This document shows, piece by piece, positions 8,874 through 15,340 of a stretch of DNA of 23,437 nucleotides. The notes under the pieces were generated by a model. It was given only the letters and a program-made list of their open reading frames with translations, was not told where the DNA came from and did no database searches. Each line of letters starts with the position of its first letter. The first letter of the stretch is position 1. The stretch is from JAZNGX01 sp045576675 (GTDB taxonomy: Bacteria; Bacillota; Clostridia; Monoglobales; Firm-18), in NCBI GenBank assembly GCA_045576675.1, contig JAZNGX010000142.1:1-23437 (forward strand), in the 5' to 3' direction. Made by a program: the position numbers and the translations under genes.

Positions 8874-9488
8874 ATGAGTATTAAAAGATTTGTGTTGGGT
8901 GAGTTGTCTACAAACTGCTATGTTATAAGTGATGATGAAACAAATGTTGCAGCAATCATTGACCCGGCAGGTTGCAATGAAAGACTTACAAAATATATTG
9001 ATGAGGCACGGCTTGAAATAATATATATATTGCTTACGCATACTCATTTTGACCATATAATGGGTTGTGCGGAGCTTGTCAAAAGATATGGAGCTAAGGT
9101 GCTTATTGGAAAAGCTGAGGCAACGCTTATAGATACACTTAACAGTGGGTTTACCAATGAACTGTTAAGCAGTAGCGTAAAGGCAGATGAAACACTGTCT
9201 GAGGGTGATGTCGTAAATATCGGCACTATAAATCTTAACGTTATTGAAACGCCGGGGCATACGCCCGGTGGCATCACATTCTATACAGATGGTGTTATGT
9301 TTTCGGGCGATACGCTTTTTAAGCTGTCGGTTGGAAGAACAGATTTTTGTATGGGTGATTTTAATCAGCTTTCACAATCAGTTAAAAAGCTGTATAAATA
9401 TCCCGATGAAACAGTTGTATATCCCGGTCACGGGTTTACAACAACAATTGGAAGCGAAAAATTATCTAATCCTTATGTGAAGGAGTAA
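8874..9488 (+). CDS. MBL-fold metallo-hydrolase (glyoxalase II-like)
   Basis: A 204-residue cytoplasmic metallo-beta-lactamase-fold hydrolase. The metal-binding motif is THTHFDH (residues 55-61), followed by PGHTPGG, SGDTLF and YPGHG, which supply the remaining histidine and aspartate ligands. The closest named activity is hydroxyacylglutathione hydrolase, but in Clostridia this gene between rel and hemZ is usually left as a general MBL hydrolase, and the substrate is unknown. I chose ATG 8874 over the in-frame GTG 8865 because AGGTGA at 8863-8868 then has a spacing of 5. MSIKRFVLGELSTNCY is also the usual N-terminus of the family. Confidence 0.88.
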   Translation: MSIKRFVLGELSTNCYVISDDETNVAAIIDPAGCNERLTKYIDEARLEIIYILLTHTHFDHIMGCAELVKRYGAKVLIGKAEATLIDTLNSGFTNELLSSSVKADETLSEGDVVNIGTINLNVIETPGHTPGGITFYTDGVMFSGDTLFKLSVGRTDFCMGDFNQLSQSVKKLYKYPDETVVYPGHGFTTTIGSEKLSNPYVKE

Positions 9489-9493
9489 AAGGT

Positions 9494-10660
9494 ATGGAAA
9501 ATCCATGGGGACTCAGCACGGGAATTCGTCCTGTGAAAATTGCACGTTGCAGGTTGAATGACGGTTGTTCAGACAGCAATATAATAGAGTATTATAATGA
9601 AAAGTATGAAGTATGCGAAGACAGAGCAAAGCTTTGCATCGAGATTGCAAAAAAAGAAATTAACATATTAAATACACTTGATGAAAAGGATATTTGCGTT
9701 TATATCGGAATACCTTTTTGCAAAACCCGTTGCCTTTATTGCTCGTTTGTGACGAACAGTGCGGAAAACAACAGCTACCTTAAGGCAGATTATATTAAAG
9801 CATTAGAAAAAGAAATCGTATATACAGCTGAGCTTATAAAAAAGCTTGGGCTGAATATAATATGTTTATACATTGGTGGTGGAACGCCAACAGCTTTAAG
9901 CTGTGAAGAGCTTGATACGGTAATTAAAAACTGTATAAAGTATTTTGATTTATCAAATATGCGAGAATTTACTGTTGAGGCAGGCAGACCTGATACTATT
10001 GACAGAGATGTTCTTGAAATGCTTAAAAGAAACGGTGTAACAAGAATAAGCATAAATCCGCAAACGATGAATGATAAAACGCTAAAGCTTATTGGCAGAA
10101 AGCATACCGCCGATGAAATAGTGCAGTCATTTAAGCTTGCTCGTGACTGTGGATTTGACAACATCAATATGGATGTTATAGCAGGCTTGCCGGGCGAGGG
10201 AATAGACGAATTCAAATACACCTTTGAACAGATTTTACCGCTTGCTCCTGAATCAATTACTGTTCATACTATGTGTATTAAACGTGGCTCAAGGCTTCAC
10301 GAAACTCTTGGGGATTATTGCCTGACAGACGGAAGTGTTGTTTCAGATATGGTGGAATATTCTAAAAAGGTTTTAAATCACAACAGCTATCTGCCATATT
10401 ATTTGTACAGGCAGAAAAACATTCTTGGTAATCTTGAAAACATAGGATATTCAAAATCGGGTTACGAATGTATTTATAATATTATGATAATGGAAGAGCT
10501 ATCAACCATTATTTCGCTTGGCAGCGGTGGCGTCACTAAAGTTGTTGATCTTAAGGACGACCGCATAGAGCGTATATTTAATGTAAAGGAAGCAAAGGAC
10601 TATATTTTGAGAATAGATGAAATGTGTCACAGAAAGGATTGCCTTCCTATGCTTATTTAA
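9494..10660 (+). CDS. hemZ: HemZ-type radical SAM protein (coproporphyrinogen dehydrogenase-like), N-terminally short
   Basis: A radical SAM protein of the oxygen-independent coproporphyrinogen III oxidase group, HemZ branch. The iron-sulfur cluster motif is C76-x3-C80-x2-C83 (PFCKTRCLYC), followed by GGGTPT (128-133) and VEAGRPDT. The SAM-binding part and the C-terminal block YYLYRQKN and GYSKSGYEC are typical of clostridial HemZ. At 388 residues it lacks the roughly 100-residue N-terminal region of full-length HemZ proteins: it begins at WGLSTGIRPVK, which lies inside longer homologues. The MBL gene ends 5 bases before the start, so no room is left for that region. AAGGAG at 9480-9485 supports ATG 9494. 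A true heme function is not assured; several HemZ/HemN paralogues have other roles. Confidence 0.85.
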   Translation: MENPWGLSTGIRPVKIARCRLNDGCSDSNIIEYYNEKYEVCEDRAKLCIEIAKKEINILNTLDEKDICVYIGIPFCKTRCLYCSFVTNSAENNSYLKADYIKALEKEIVYTAELIKKLGLNIICLYIGGGTPTALSCEELDTVIKNCIKYFDLSNMREFTVEAGRPDTIDRDVLEMLKRNGVTRISINPQTMNDKTLKLIGRKHTADEIVQSFKLARDCGFDNINMDVIAGLPGEGIDEFKYTFEQILPLAPESITVHTMCIKRGSRLHETLGDYCLTDGSVVSDMVEYSKKVLNHNSYLPYYLYRQKNILGNLENIGYSKSGYECIYNIMIMEELSTIISLGSGGVTKVVDLKDDRIERIFNVKEAKDYILRIDEMCHRKDCLPMLI

Positions 10661-10673
10661 GTGAGGTATTATA

Positions 10674-11348
10674 ATGAAGAACTGCGGAGCACTTTGTTGC
10701 ACGGAAATACGAAATCTTTCGGTGGATGGTATACTTGAAAATATAAATATTCATATTCATTGTGGCGAGATTACTGCAATAATAGGAAGCAACGGTGCGG
10801 GAAAAAGCACCTTGTTAAAAGCTATAACCGGAGAAAGAAAGCATAAGGGTGAAATTTATTTTGCGGGTGAAAATGGCAGCACCATACCCGTTGTGGGTTA
10901 TGTTCCGCAAAGTATGAGCTTTGACGGCGACTGCCCTGCAACTGTTGCTGATTTGTTTTCAAGCTGTGGTGCTGATATAAAAAGCGAGGTAGTTAAAAAG
11001 GCGGTTGAGGCTGTAGGAATAACAGAATACTTTGACCGAAAGCTTTCAAAGCTGTCTGGTGGCGAGCTGCAACGAGCTATGCTTGCACTTGCGTTGGTGC
11101 CTATGCCTAATCTTTTGTTGCTGGACGAGCCTGTGTCAGGGGTTGACAAAACAGGTACCGAAAAATTCTGGCAGATTATATCTGATTTAAGAAAGCAATA
11201 TGATATGACCATTATCATTGTTTCTCATAGTTTGAATCACGTGAAAAAGTATGCAGACAGAGTTGTCTTACTGAATAAAAGAATTATTTCATATGGTTCT
11301 GTAGAAGAGGTTTTTGCTTCAAAAGAATATGCTGAAATTTTTGCTTGA
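10674..11348 (+). CDS. Metal-type (ZnuC/MntB-like) ABC transporter ATP-binding protein, no adjacent partners
   Basis: A 224-residue ABC ATPase. Walker A is GSNGAGKST (38-46), the Q-loop is VGYVPQ (Q79), the signature LSGGELQR (127-134), Walker B LLLLDEP (147-153) and the switch histidine H185 in IVSH. The pattern PQ...CPATVADL after the Q-loop is typical of zinc/manganese importers of the ABC-3 group. The N-terminal aromatic (FxYG) loop is shortened to DGI. GAGG at 10663-10666 supports ATG 10674. No permease or binding protein lies next to it. The only ABC-3 permease in the window is at 17238-18059, about 5.9 kb downstream and behind the ribosomal protein genes. The pairing is inference, and the metal is unknown. 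Confidence 0.85.
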   Translation: MKNCGALCCTEIRNLSVDGILENINIHIHCGEITAIIGSNGAGKSTLLKAITGERKHKGEIYFAGENGSTIPVVGYVPQSMSFDGDCPATVADLFSSCGADIKSEVVKKAVEAVGITEYFDRKLSKLSGGELQRAMLALALVPMPNLLLLDEPVSGVDKTGTEKFWQIISDLRKQYDMTIIIVSHSLNHVKKYADRVVLLNKRIISYGSVEEVFASKEYAEIFA

Positions 11349-11368
11349 TATTTTTAGAAAGAAAAGAC

Positions 11369-11397
11369 TTGACATTCGGACAAATATATGGTATATT
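11369..11397 (+). promoter_or_regulatory. Sigma-A-type promoter of the rpmG-secE-nusG-rplK-rplA operon
   Basis: A perfect TTGACA at 11369-11374 and TATATT at 11392-11397 are separated by 17 bases. Transcription should start near 11404. The 5' leader contains a run of nine or ten T at about 11418-11428, but no compact hairpin before it. Confidence 0.85.
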
Positions 11398-11470
11398 AAA
11401 TATTATCCGTGAAAAGGTCTTTTTTTTTGTGGATTAAAGTTCGTATTTACTTAATATGGAGGTATAAATA

Positions 11471-11620
11471 ATGAGAGTAAAGATTACATTGGCTTGCACA
11501 GAGTGCAAACAGAGAAATTACGACACAATGAAGAATAAGAAGAACGATCCTGATCGTTTGGAAATGAACAAGTATTGCAGATTTTGCAGAAAGCACACAG
11601 CTCATAAGGAAACAAAATAA
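11471..11620 (+). CDS. rpmG: 50S ribosomal protein L33
   Basis: A 49-residue ribosomal protein, MRVKITLACTECKQRNY at its start. It has four cysteines, C9/C12 and C36/C39, forming the zinc ribbon of the zinc-binding (C+) type of L33. GGAGG at 11458-11462 lies 8 bases before ATG 11471. It is the first gene after the promoter and is followed by secE and nusG, a standard order in Firmicutes. The C+ form is expected to need zinc; whether the genome also holds a zinc-free copy cannot be seen here. Confidence 0.95.
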   Translation: MRVKITLACTECKQRNYDTMKNKKNDPDRLEMNKYCRFCRKHTAHKETK

Positions 11621-11698
11621 TTGAGTTTTGGTGCATTGTAAGGCTCGTGGTATACGCAGTATGCTATAAAGCGGGCAGAAAGGGTTAGTGGTGCTGAT

Positions 11699-12055
11699 AT
11701 GTCAGAAAATAAGAAAAAGGCAAATCCCATTGTTAATTACTTTAAGGATGTTAAGGGCGAAATGAAGAAGGTTGCATGGCCTACATTCAAGCAGGTTAAA
11801 AACAATACAATTATTGTTATTGTTGCTGTTATTATTGTAGGTGCAATCATTGCTTTGCTTGACTTTGGTTTTGCAAAAGGCTTTGAATTCATTATTAATA
11901 AGCCTGAGCAGACTGAACAGGTTGAAGGTCAGACAGAAGATATTGTAATTGACGATGCTGAAATTGACGGCGAAGCTGTTAAAATTGATACTGAAGCAGC
12001 AACCGATGCCGGAGAAGCTGATGATGCTGAGGCCGGTGAGGAAGATGCAGAGTAA
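11699..12055 (+). CDS. secE: Preprotein translocase subunit SecE with acidic C-terminal tail
   Basis: SecE clamps SecY in the protein export channel. The conserved core is residues 11-66: the amphipathic segment FKDVKGEMKKVAWPTFKQV (15-33), then one transmembrane helix (about 37-58). Bacterial SecE of this single-helix type normally ends soon after the helix, at about 60-75 residues. Here a further 52 residues (67-118) contain 21 acidic residues and only 2 lysines. With N-in/C-out topology this tail should lie outside the membrane. ATG 11699 has only a weak GGTG upstream at 11690-11693. The last 11 bases overlap the nusG start, so the tail also encodes the nusG ribosome binding region. Confidence 0.93.
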   Translation: MSENKKKANPIVNYFKDVKGEMKKVAWPTFKQVKNNTIIVIVAVIIVGAIIALLDFGFAKGFEFIINKPEQTEQVEGQTEDIVIDDAEIDGEAVKIDTEAATDAGEADDAEAGEEDAE

Positions 12056-12563
12056 GGCAAAATGGTATGTAGTGCATACCTATTCGGGATATGAAAACAA
12101 GGTTAAAGCAAATCTGGAAATGACAATTGCAAATCGTGGTTTAGAGGAATACATTCTTGATATACAGATTCCTATGGAAGAAGTAGTTGAAATGAAGGAT
12201 GACGAAAAGCGTGTTGTTACACGCAAAAAGTTCCCGGGTTACATTATTGTTAAAATGATAATGAACGATGAAACTTGGTATATTGTTCGTAATACCAGAG
12301 GCGTTACTGGCTTTGTTGGTCCGGGTTCAAAACCCGTTCCGCTTACTGAGACCGAGGTTGAAAATATGGGTATTGAGCAGCAGACAATTCTGCTTAATTA
12401 CGGTGTTGGAGACAGTGTTAAAATTAAAGACGGTCCACTTGAAAACTTTATTGGTATCGTTGAAGATATCAGTATGGAAAAACGTAAGGTTAAGGTTGTT
12501 GTGTCAATGTTCGGACGTGAAACGCCCGTTGAACTTGACTTTAATCTTGTTGAAAATGTATAA
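12045..12563 (+). CDS. nusG: Transcription termination/antitermination factor NusG
   Basis: A 172-residue NusG that binds RNA polymerase and acts in pausing, termination and coupling to the ribosome. The NGN domain opens with KWYVVHTYSGYENKVKANLE, and RKKFPGYIIVKM and TRGVTGFVG follow. The KOW domain is at about 124-155 (GDSVKIKDGPLENFIGIVED). The start is ATG 12045 (MQSKAKWYVV), which sits inside the secE reading frame. GGTGAGGA (12035-12042) serves as the ribosome binding site with short spacing. Methionines further upstream in this frame lie in the secE tail and do not resemble NusG. Confidence 0.95.
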   Translation: MQSKAKWYVVHTYSGYENKVKANLEMTIANRGLEEYILDIQIPMEEVVEMKDDEKRVVTRKKFPGYIIVKMIMNDETWYIVRNTRGVTGFVGPGSKPVPLTETEVENMGIEQQTILLNYGVGDSVKIKDGPLENFIGIVEDISMEKRKVKVVVSMFGRETPVELDFNLVENV

Positions 12564-12581
12564 TATCGCCTAAGTGCGTTG

Positions 12582-12655
12582 TTATAACAACGGAAGAAAT
12601 TACTTTATGTTATTAAAGTAATTTCAACACACCGTTTCAACCTCGAGGCGAGGTT
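12582..12655 (+). promoter_or_regulatory. Structured nusG-rplK intergenic RNA with three consecutive hairpins
   Basis: Three inverted repeats follow each other in the leader of rplK. CGTTGTTATAACAACG lies at about 12577-12592 and is self-complementary. A perfect 12-bp stem lies at 12596-12607 and 12614-12625 with a 6-base loop. AACCTCG (12639-12645) pairs with CGAGGTT (12649-12655). None is followed by a T run, so these are not typical terminators. They may shape the leader, protect RNA ends or be processing sites. Confidence 0.5.
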
Positions 12656-12658
12656 ATA

Positions 12659-12689
12659 GTGGGAGAAAATCTATTTTCGTTTGTACCAC
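12659..12689 (+). promoter_or_regulatory. L1-binding-like operator upstream of rplK
   Basis: GTGG (12659-12662) pairs with CCAC (12686-12689). Inside is a second stem, GAAAAT (12665-12670) with ATTTTC (12673-12678), and the asymmetric strand GTTTGTA. This layout copies the L1 stalk of 23S rRNA, where GUGGGAG faces ACCAC, and resembles known mRNA sites for feedback repression by L1. A sister motif lies at 13162-13192. Confidence 0.6.
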
Positions 12690-12716
12690 ATCAATGTAAG
12701 TTAGGAGGTGTAAACT

Positions 12717-13142
12717 ATGGCTCAAAAGGTAGCAGGCTACATCAAACTTCAGATTCCTGCAGGTAAAGCTACCCCTGCACCGCCAGTTGGTCCTGCATTA
12801 GGTCAGCATGGTGTTAACATTATGGATTTTTGTAAACAGTTCAACGAGAAAACTGCAAAGGATGCCGGTTTAATTATCCCGGTTGTTATTACAGTTTTTG
12901 CAGACAGATCATTTAGTTTTATTACAAAGACTCCACCGGCAGCCGTATTAATTAAAAAGGCATGCGGAATCGAAAGCGGTTCAGGCGTACCTAACAAAAC
13001 TAAGGTTGCTGTTCTTAAGAAAGCAGACTTACAGGCAATTGCTGAGCAGAAAATGCCAGACCTTAATGCCGGTTCAGTTGAAGCGGCTATGTCCATGATT
13101 GCAGGTACTGCAAGAAGTATGGGCGTTACCGTTGAAGAATAA
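12717..13142 (+). CDS. rplK: 50S ribosomal protein L11
   Basis: The 141-residue L11 of the GTPase-associated centre, full length. It starts MAQKVAGYIKLQIPAGKATP and has the N-terminal domain with PPVGPALGQHGVNIM, the linker at about 70, and the C-terminal rRNA-binding domain ending GTARSMGVTVEE. TTAGGAGGTG at 12701-12710 gives an excellent ribosome binding site. It is cotranscribed with nusG upstream and rplA downstream. Loss of L11 function abolishes ribosome-dependent activation of Rel in other bacteria, so this gene is functionally tied to the rel gene upstream. Confidence 0.97.
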   Translation: MAQKVAGYIKLQIPAGKATPAPPVGPALGQHGVNIMDFCKQFNEKTAKDAGLIIPVVITVFADRSFSFITKTPPAAVLIKKACGIESGSGVPNKTKVAVLKKADLQAIAEQKMPDLNAGSVEAAMSMIAGTARSMGVTVEE

Positions 13143-13161
13143 TCTTCAACCAATTAAATAC

Positions 13162-13192
13162 GTGGGAGGAAGAAGTGTTTCCGTTTGACCAC
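13162..13192 (+). promoter_or_regulatory. L1-binding-like operator upstream of rplA
   Basis: GTGG (13162-13165) pairs with CCAC (13189-13192). Between them are GGAA (13168-13171) pairing with TTCC (13179-13182), and the strand GTTTGA. The arrangement GTGG-GA-stem-GTTTGA-CCAC matches the site before rplK almost element by element. The rplA ribosome binding site follows immediately (GGGAGG, about 13194-13199), so L1 bound here could block translation. Confidence 0.65.
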
Positions 13193-13206
13193 AGGGAGGT
13201 TATAAT

Positions 13207-13902
13207 ATGAAAAGAGGTAAAAAGTATCAGGAAAGCGCTAAGCTTATTGATAGAACACGCCTTTATGACCCGGCAGAAGCAATTGAGCTTTTGACAAAAA
13301 CTGCAAAAGCTAAATTTGATGAAACTGTTGAAGCTCACATTCGTCTTGGTGTTGACTCAAGACATGCTGATCAGCAGGTTCGTGGTGCTGTAGTATTGCC
13401 TCACGGTACAGGTAAAAATGTACGTGTGTTGGTATTTGCTAAGGGTGATAAGGCTACAGAAGCAGAGCAGGCAGGTGCTGATTTTGTTGGTGCAGAAGAG
13501 CTTGTTCCAAAGATTCAGAATGACAATTGGTTTGAATACGATGTAATCGTTGCAACACCTGATATGATGGGTGTTATCGGTCGTTTGGGTAAAGTTTTAG
13601 GTCCCAAGGGTCTTATGCCTAACCCCAAGGCTGGTACAGTTACAATGGATGTAGCTAAAGCGATTGCTGATATTAAATCAGGTAAAATCGAGTATCGTCT
13701 TGATAAGACAAATATTATCCACTGCCCAATTGGTAAAGCATCATTTGGTGCTGAGAAGATTGGTGACAACTTTAACACATTGTTGTCAGCTGTTATTAAG
13801 GCTAAGCCGGCAGCCGCAAAGGGTCAGTATTTGAAGAGCGTTACTATTACAACAACTATGGGACCAGGTATAAAGCTTAATCCCGCAAAAATTGATGGTT
13901 AA
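13207..13902 (+). CDS. rplA: 50S ribosomal protein L1
   Basis: A 231-residue L1 that binds the mobile L1 stalk of 23S rRNA and usually also represses its own mRNA. It opens with KRGKKYQESAKLIDRTRLYD. The family blocks VVLPHGTGKNVRVLVFAKGD, ATPDMMGVIGRLGKVLGPKG and LMPNPKAGTVT are all present, and the length is normal. ATG 13207 has GGGAGG upstream at good spacing. A new promoter begins five bases after the stop, so rplJ-rplL can be transcribed independently. Confidence 0.97.
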   Translation: MKRGKKYQESAKLIDRTRLYDPAEAIELLTKTAKAKFDETVEAHIRLGVDSRHADQQVRGAVVLPHGTGKNVRVLVFAKGDKATEAEQAGADFVGAEELVPKIQNDNWFEYDVIVATPDMMGVIGRLGKVLGPKGLMPNPKAGTVTMDVAKAIADIKSGKIEYRLDKTNIIHCPIGKASFGAEKIGDNFNTLLSAVIKAKPAAAKGQYLKSVTITTTMGPGIKLNPAKIDG

Positions 13903-13907
13903 TTTGC

Positions 13908-13936
13908 TTGACAAGTGACACTTTTTGTGTTATTAT
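13908..13936 (+). promoter_or_regulatory. Sigma-A-type promoter of rplJ-rplL
   Basis: TTGACA at 13908-13913 and TATTAT at 13931-13936 have a 17-base spacer. Transcription should start near 13943, just upstream of the L10 leader. A second possible -10 (TATATT at 13934) would give a 20-base spacer and is less likely. Confidence 0.8.
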
Positions 13937-13942
13937 ATTAAA

Positions 13943-14069
13943 GGTTTATGAATTTAAACCAATTTTTCCACAGACAGTCGGCATAAAAGTAAGTCCGACC
14001 GAGGAATACTGATTTACAAATTAATTGTATTTTTAGGTTCTTTGTCTGTGACGAAGAACCTTTTATTTG
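13943..14069 (+). promoter_or_regulatory. L10 leader with intrinsic terminator (rplJL autoregulation)
   Basis: The leader shows the L10-binding architecture. CACAGACA (13969-13976) pairs perfectly with TGTCTGTG (14043-14050), enclosing a hairpin GTCGG (13977-13981) with CCGAC (13995-13999). An attenuator hairpin AGGTTCTT (14035-14042) with AAGAACCT (14054-14061) follows, ending in TTTTATTTG. This matches the established Firmicute mechanism in which L10(L12)4 binds the leader and causes premature termination. CGAGGAA (14000-14006) is also complementary to TTCCTCG (14070-14076), a possible further switch or closing stem. Confidence 0.85.
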
Positions 14070-14122
14070 TTCCTCGTCAAACTTGTTATCAAATTAATTT
14101 TGTTGAAAGGAGGAAGTTATAA

Positions 14123-14785
14123 ATGCCAAGCGCAAAAGTATTAGAAGCAAAGAAAAGTGCTGTTGTTGAGCTTACAGAAAGCTTAAAAAATGCTGCTGCA
14201 GGTGTTTTGGTTGACTATCGTGGTATCACTGTTGAACAGGATACAATTCTTCGTAAGAAGTTACGTGAAGCAGGTGTTGAATACAAGATTGTTAAGAACT
14301 CTCTTTTAAGATTCGCATCAAAAGAAGTTGGACTTGATGACCTTGACCCGGTTCTTCACGGACCTACTGCTATAGCATACCATTCAGAAGATATGGTTGC
14401 TCCTGCAAAAATCATTTCTGATTATGCAAAAGAAAATGAGGCAATTGAAATTAAATCAGGCTTTATGGAGGGAAAAGTAATTTCTCTTGATGAAGTTAAA
14501 ACTCTTGCATCAACTCCTTCAAAGGATGTTCTTATTGCAAAGATTATGGGAAGTCTTACTTCTCCAATTTCTGCTTTGGCAAGATTGCTTAACACAATCG
14601 TTGAAGGCGGAACAGAAATTGCTGATTTAGTTGCAGCAAAAGCCGGTGAAGCAAAGGAAGAGGCTGCTCCTGCAGAAGAAGCACCTGTTGTTGAAGCTGA
14701 ACCAGCTGCTGAAGCGGCTCCTGCTGAGGAAGCTGCACCCGCAGAAGAGGCTGCTCCTGCTGAGGAAGCACCCGCTGCTGAATAA
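14123..14785 (+). CDS. rplJ: 50S ribosomal protein L10 with Ala/Glu/Pro-rich C-terminal tail
   Basis: L10 anchors the L7/L12 dimers of the ribosomal stalk. Residues 1-174 match normal bacterial L10: VVELTESLKNAAAGVLVDYR, GITVEQDTILRKKLREAGVE, and the C-terminal helix near 150-172 (ALARLLNTIVEGGTEIADLV) that binds L12. The protein is 220 residues, against about 165-175 usually. The extra residues, about 175-220, are repeats of the type AAPAEE, almost only A, E and P, encoded by near-identical DNA units at 14651-14782. AAGGAGGA at 14107-14114 supports ATG 14123. The tail lies after the L12-binding helix and is probably disordered. Confidence 0.95.
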   Translation: MPSAKVLEAKKSAVVELTESLKNAAAGVLVDYRGITVEQDTILRKKLREAGVEYKIVKNSLLRFASKEVGLDDLDPVLHGPTAIAYHSEDMVAPAKIISDYAKENEAIEIKSGFMEGKVISLDEVKTLASTPSKDVLIAKIMGSLTSPISALARLLNTIVEGGTEIADLVAAKAGEAKEEAAPAEEAPVVEAEPAAEAAPAEEAAPAEEAAPAEEAPAAE

Positions 14786-14824
14786 TAAAGATTATAATTA
14801 TTTATTTATAGGAGGTAATTTAAA

Positions 14825-15196
14825 ATGGCTAATGTTGAACAGATCCTAGCGGATATTAAAGAATTGAAATTATTAGAAGTTGCTGAATTGGTTAAAGCAA
14901 TGGAAGAAGAGTTTGGCGTAACAGCTGCTGCTCCTGTTGCTGTAGTTGCTGCTGGCGGTGACGCTGGTGCTGCTGCTGCAGAAAAGACAGATTACACAGT
15001 TGTACTTGCTAATGCAGGCGCTGAAAAGATTAAGGTTATCAAGGTTGTACGTGAAATCACAGGTCTTGGCTTGAAAGAAGCTAAAGATTTAGTTGATGGT
15101 ACTCCTTCAAACGTTAAAGAAGGCGTTGACAAGGCTGCTGCTGACGAAATCAAAGCTAAGCTTGAAGAAGTTGGCGCAACTGTTGAACTTAAGTAG
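14825..15196 (+). CDS. rplL: 50S ribosomal protein L7/L12
   Basis: A 123-residue stalk protein that recruits and stimulates translational GTPases. The N-terminal dimerisation part (VEQILADIKELKLLEVAELVK) is followed by an alanine-rich hinge (about 36-53). The C-terminal domain ends with KVVREITGLGLKEAKDLVDG and AKLEEVGATVELK. Length and motifs are standard. TAGGAGG lies just upstream of ATG 14825. It is the last gene of the operon. rpoB, the usual neighbour, does not follow; a terminator comes 23 bases after the stop. Confidence 0.97.
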   Translation: MANVEQILADIKELKLLEVAELVKAMEEEFGVTAAAPVAVVAAGGDAGAAAAEKTDYTVVLANAGAEKIKVIKVVREITGLGLKEAKDLVDGTPSNVKEGVDKAAADEIKAKLEEVGATVELK

Positions 15197-15218
15197 TTTT
15201 AACTTAAAGTTACATTTA

Positions 15219-15244
15219 AAACCGCACCAAAAGGTGCGGTTTTT
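15219..15244 (+). terminator. Intrinsic terminator of rplJ-rplL
   Basis: AAACCGCACC (15219-15228) and GGTGCGGTTT (15233-15242) form a perfect 10-bp stem with an AAAA loop, followed by T residues. This is the strongest terminator in the window. Confidence 0.93.
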
Positions 15245-15276
15245 GTCATTTTTTTAACAAAAATGTTGTATGGCTA

Positions 15277-15304
15277 TTGACAACACAATAAAAATGTGTA
15301 TAAT
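15277..15304 (+). promoter_or_regulatory. Sigma-A-type promoter of the glycine riboswitch-symporter unit
   Basis: TTGACA (15277-15282) and TATAAT (15299-15304) are both perfect consensus hexamers, separated by 16 bases. The predicted start near 15311 leaves a leader of about 220 bases, which holds the riboswitch. Confidence 0.88.
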
Positions 15305-15340
15305 ATAAATATACTCTTTGAAACCTTTAGAATGAAAAAA

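Noticed and set aside
9044..10221. Opposite-strand frames under the MBL and hemZ genes
   Set aside because: They overlap genes with clear catalytic motifs and carry no recognisable domain.
11362..11428. Possible terminator for the ABC ATPase gene using AAAAGACTT and the GGTCTTTTTTTTT run
   Set aside because: The arms are separated by more than 40 bases that contain a consensus promoter, so a functional terminator hairpin is unlikely.
11621..11698. Search for a tRNA-Trp gene between rpmG and secE, where Clostridia often have one
   Set aside because: No cloverleaf, T-arm motif or CCA anticodon context is present. Only a weak 5-bp hairpin (GTATA/TATGC) is seen.
14651..14782. Repeated DNA in the rplJ 3' end considered as a CRISPR-like or intergenic repeat
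   Set aside because: The units are contiguous, in frame and encode AAPAEE; there are no spacers.
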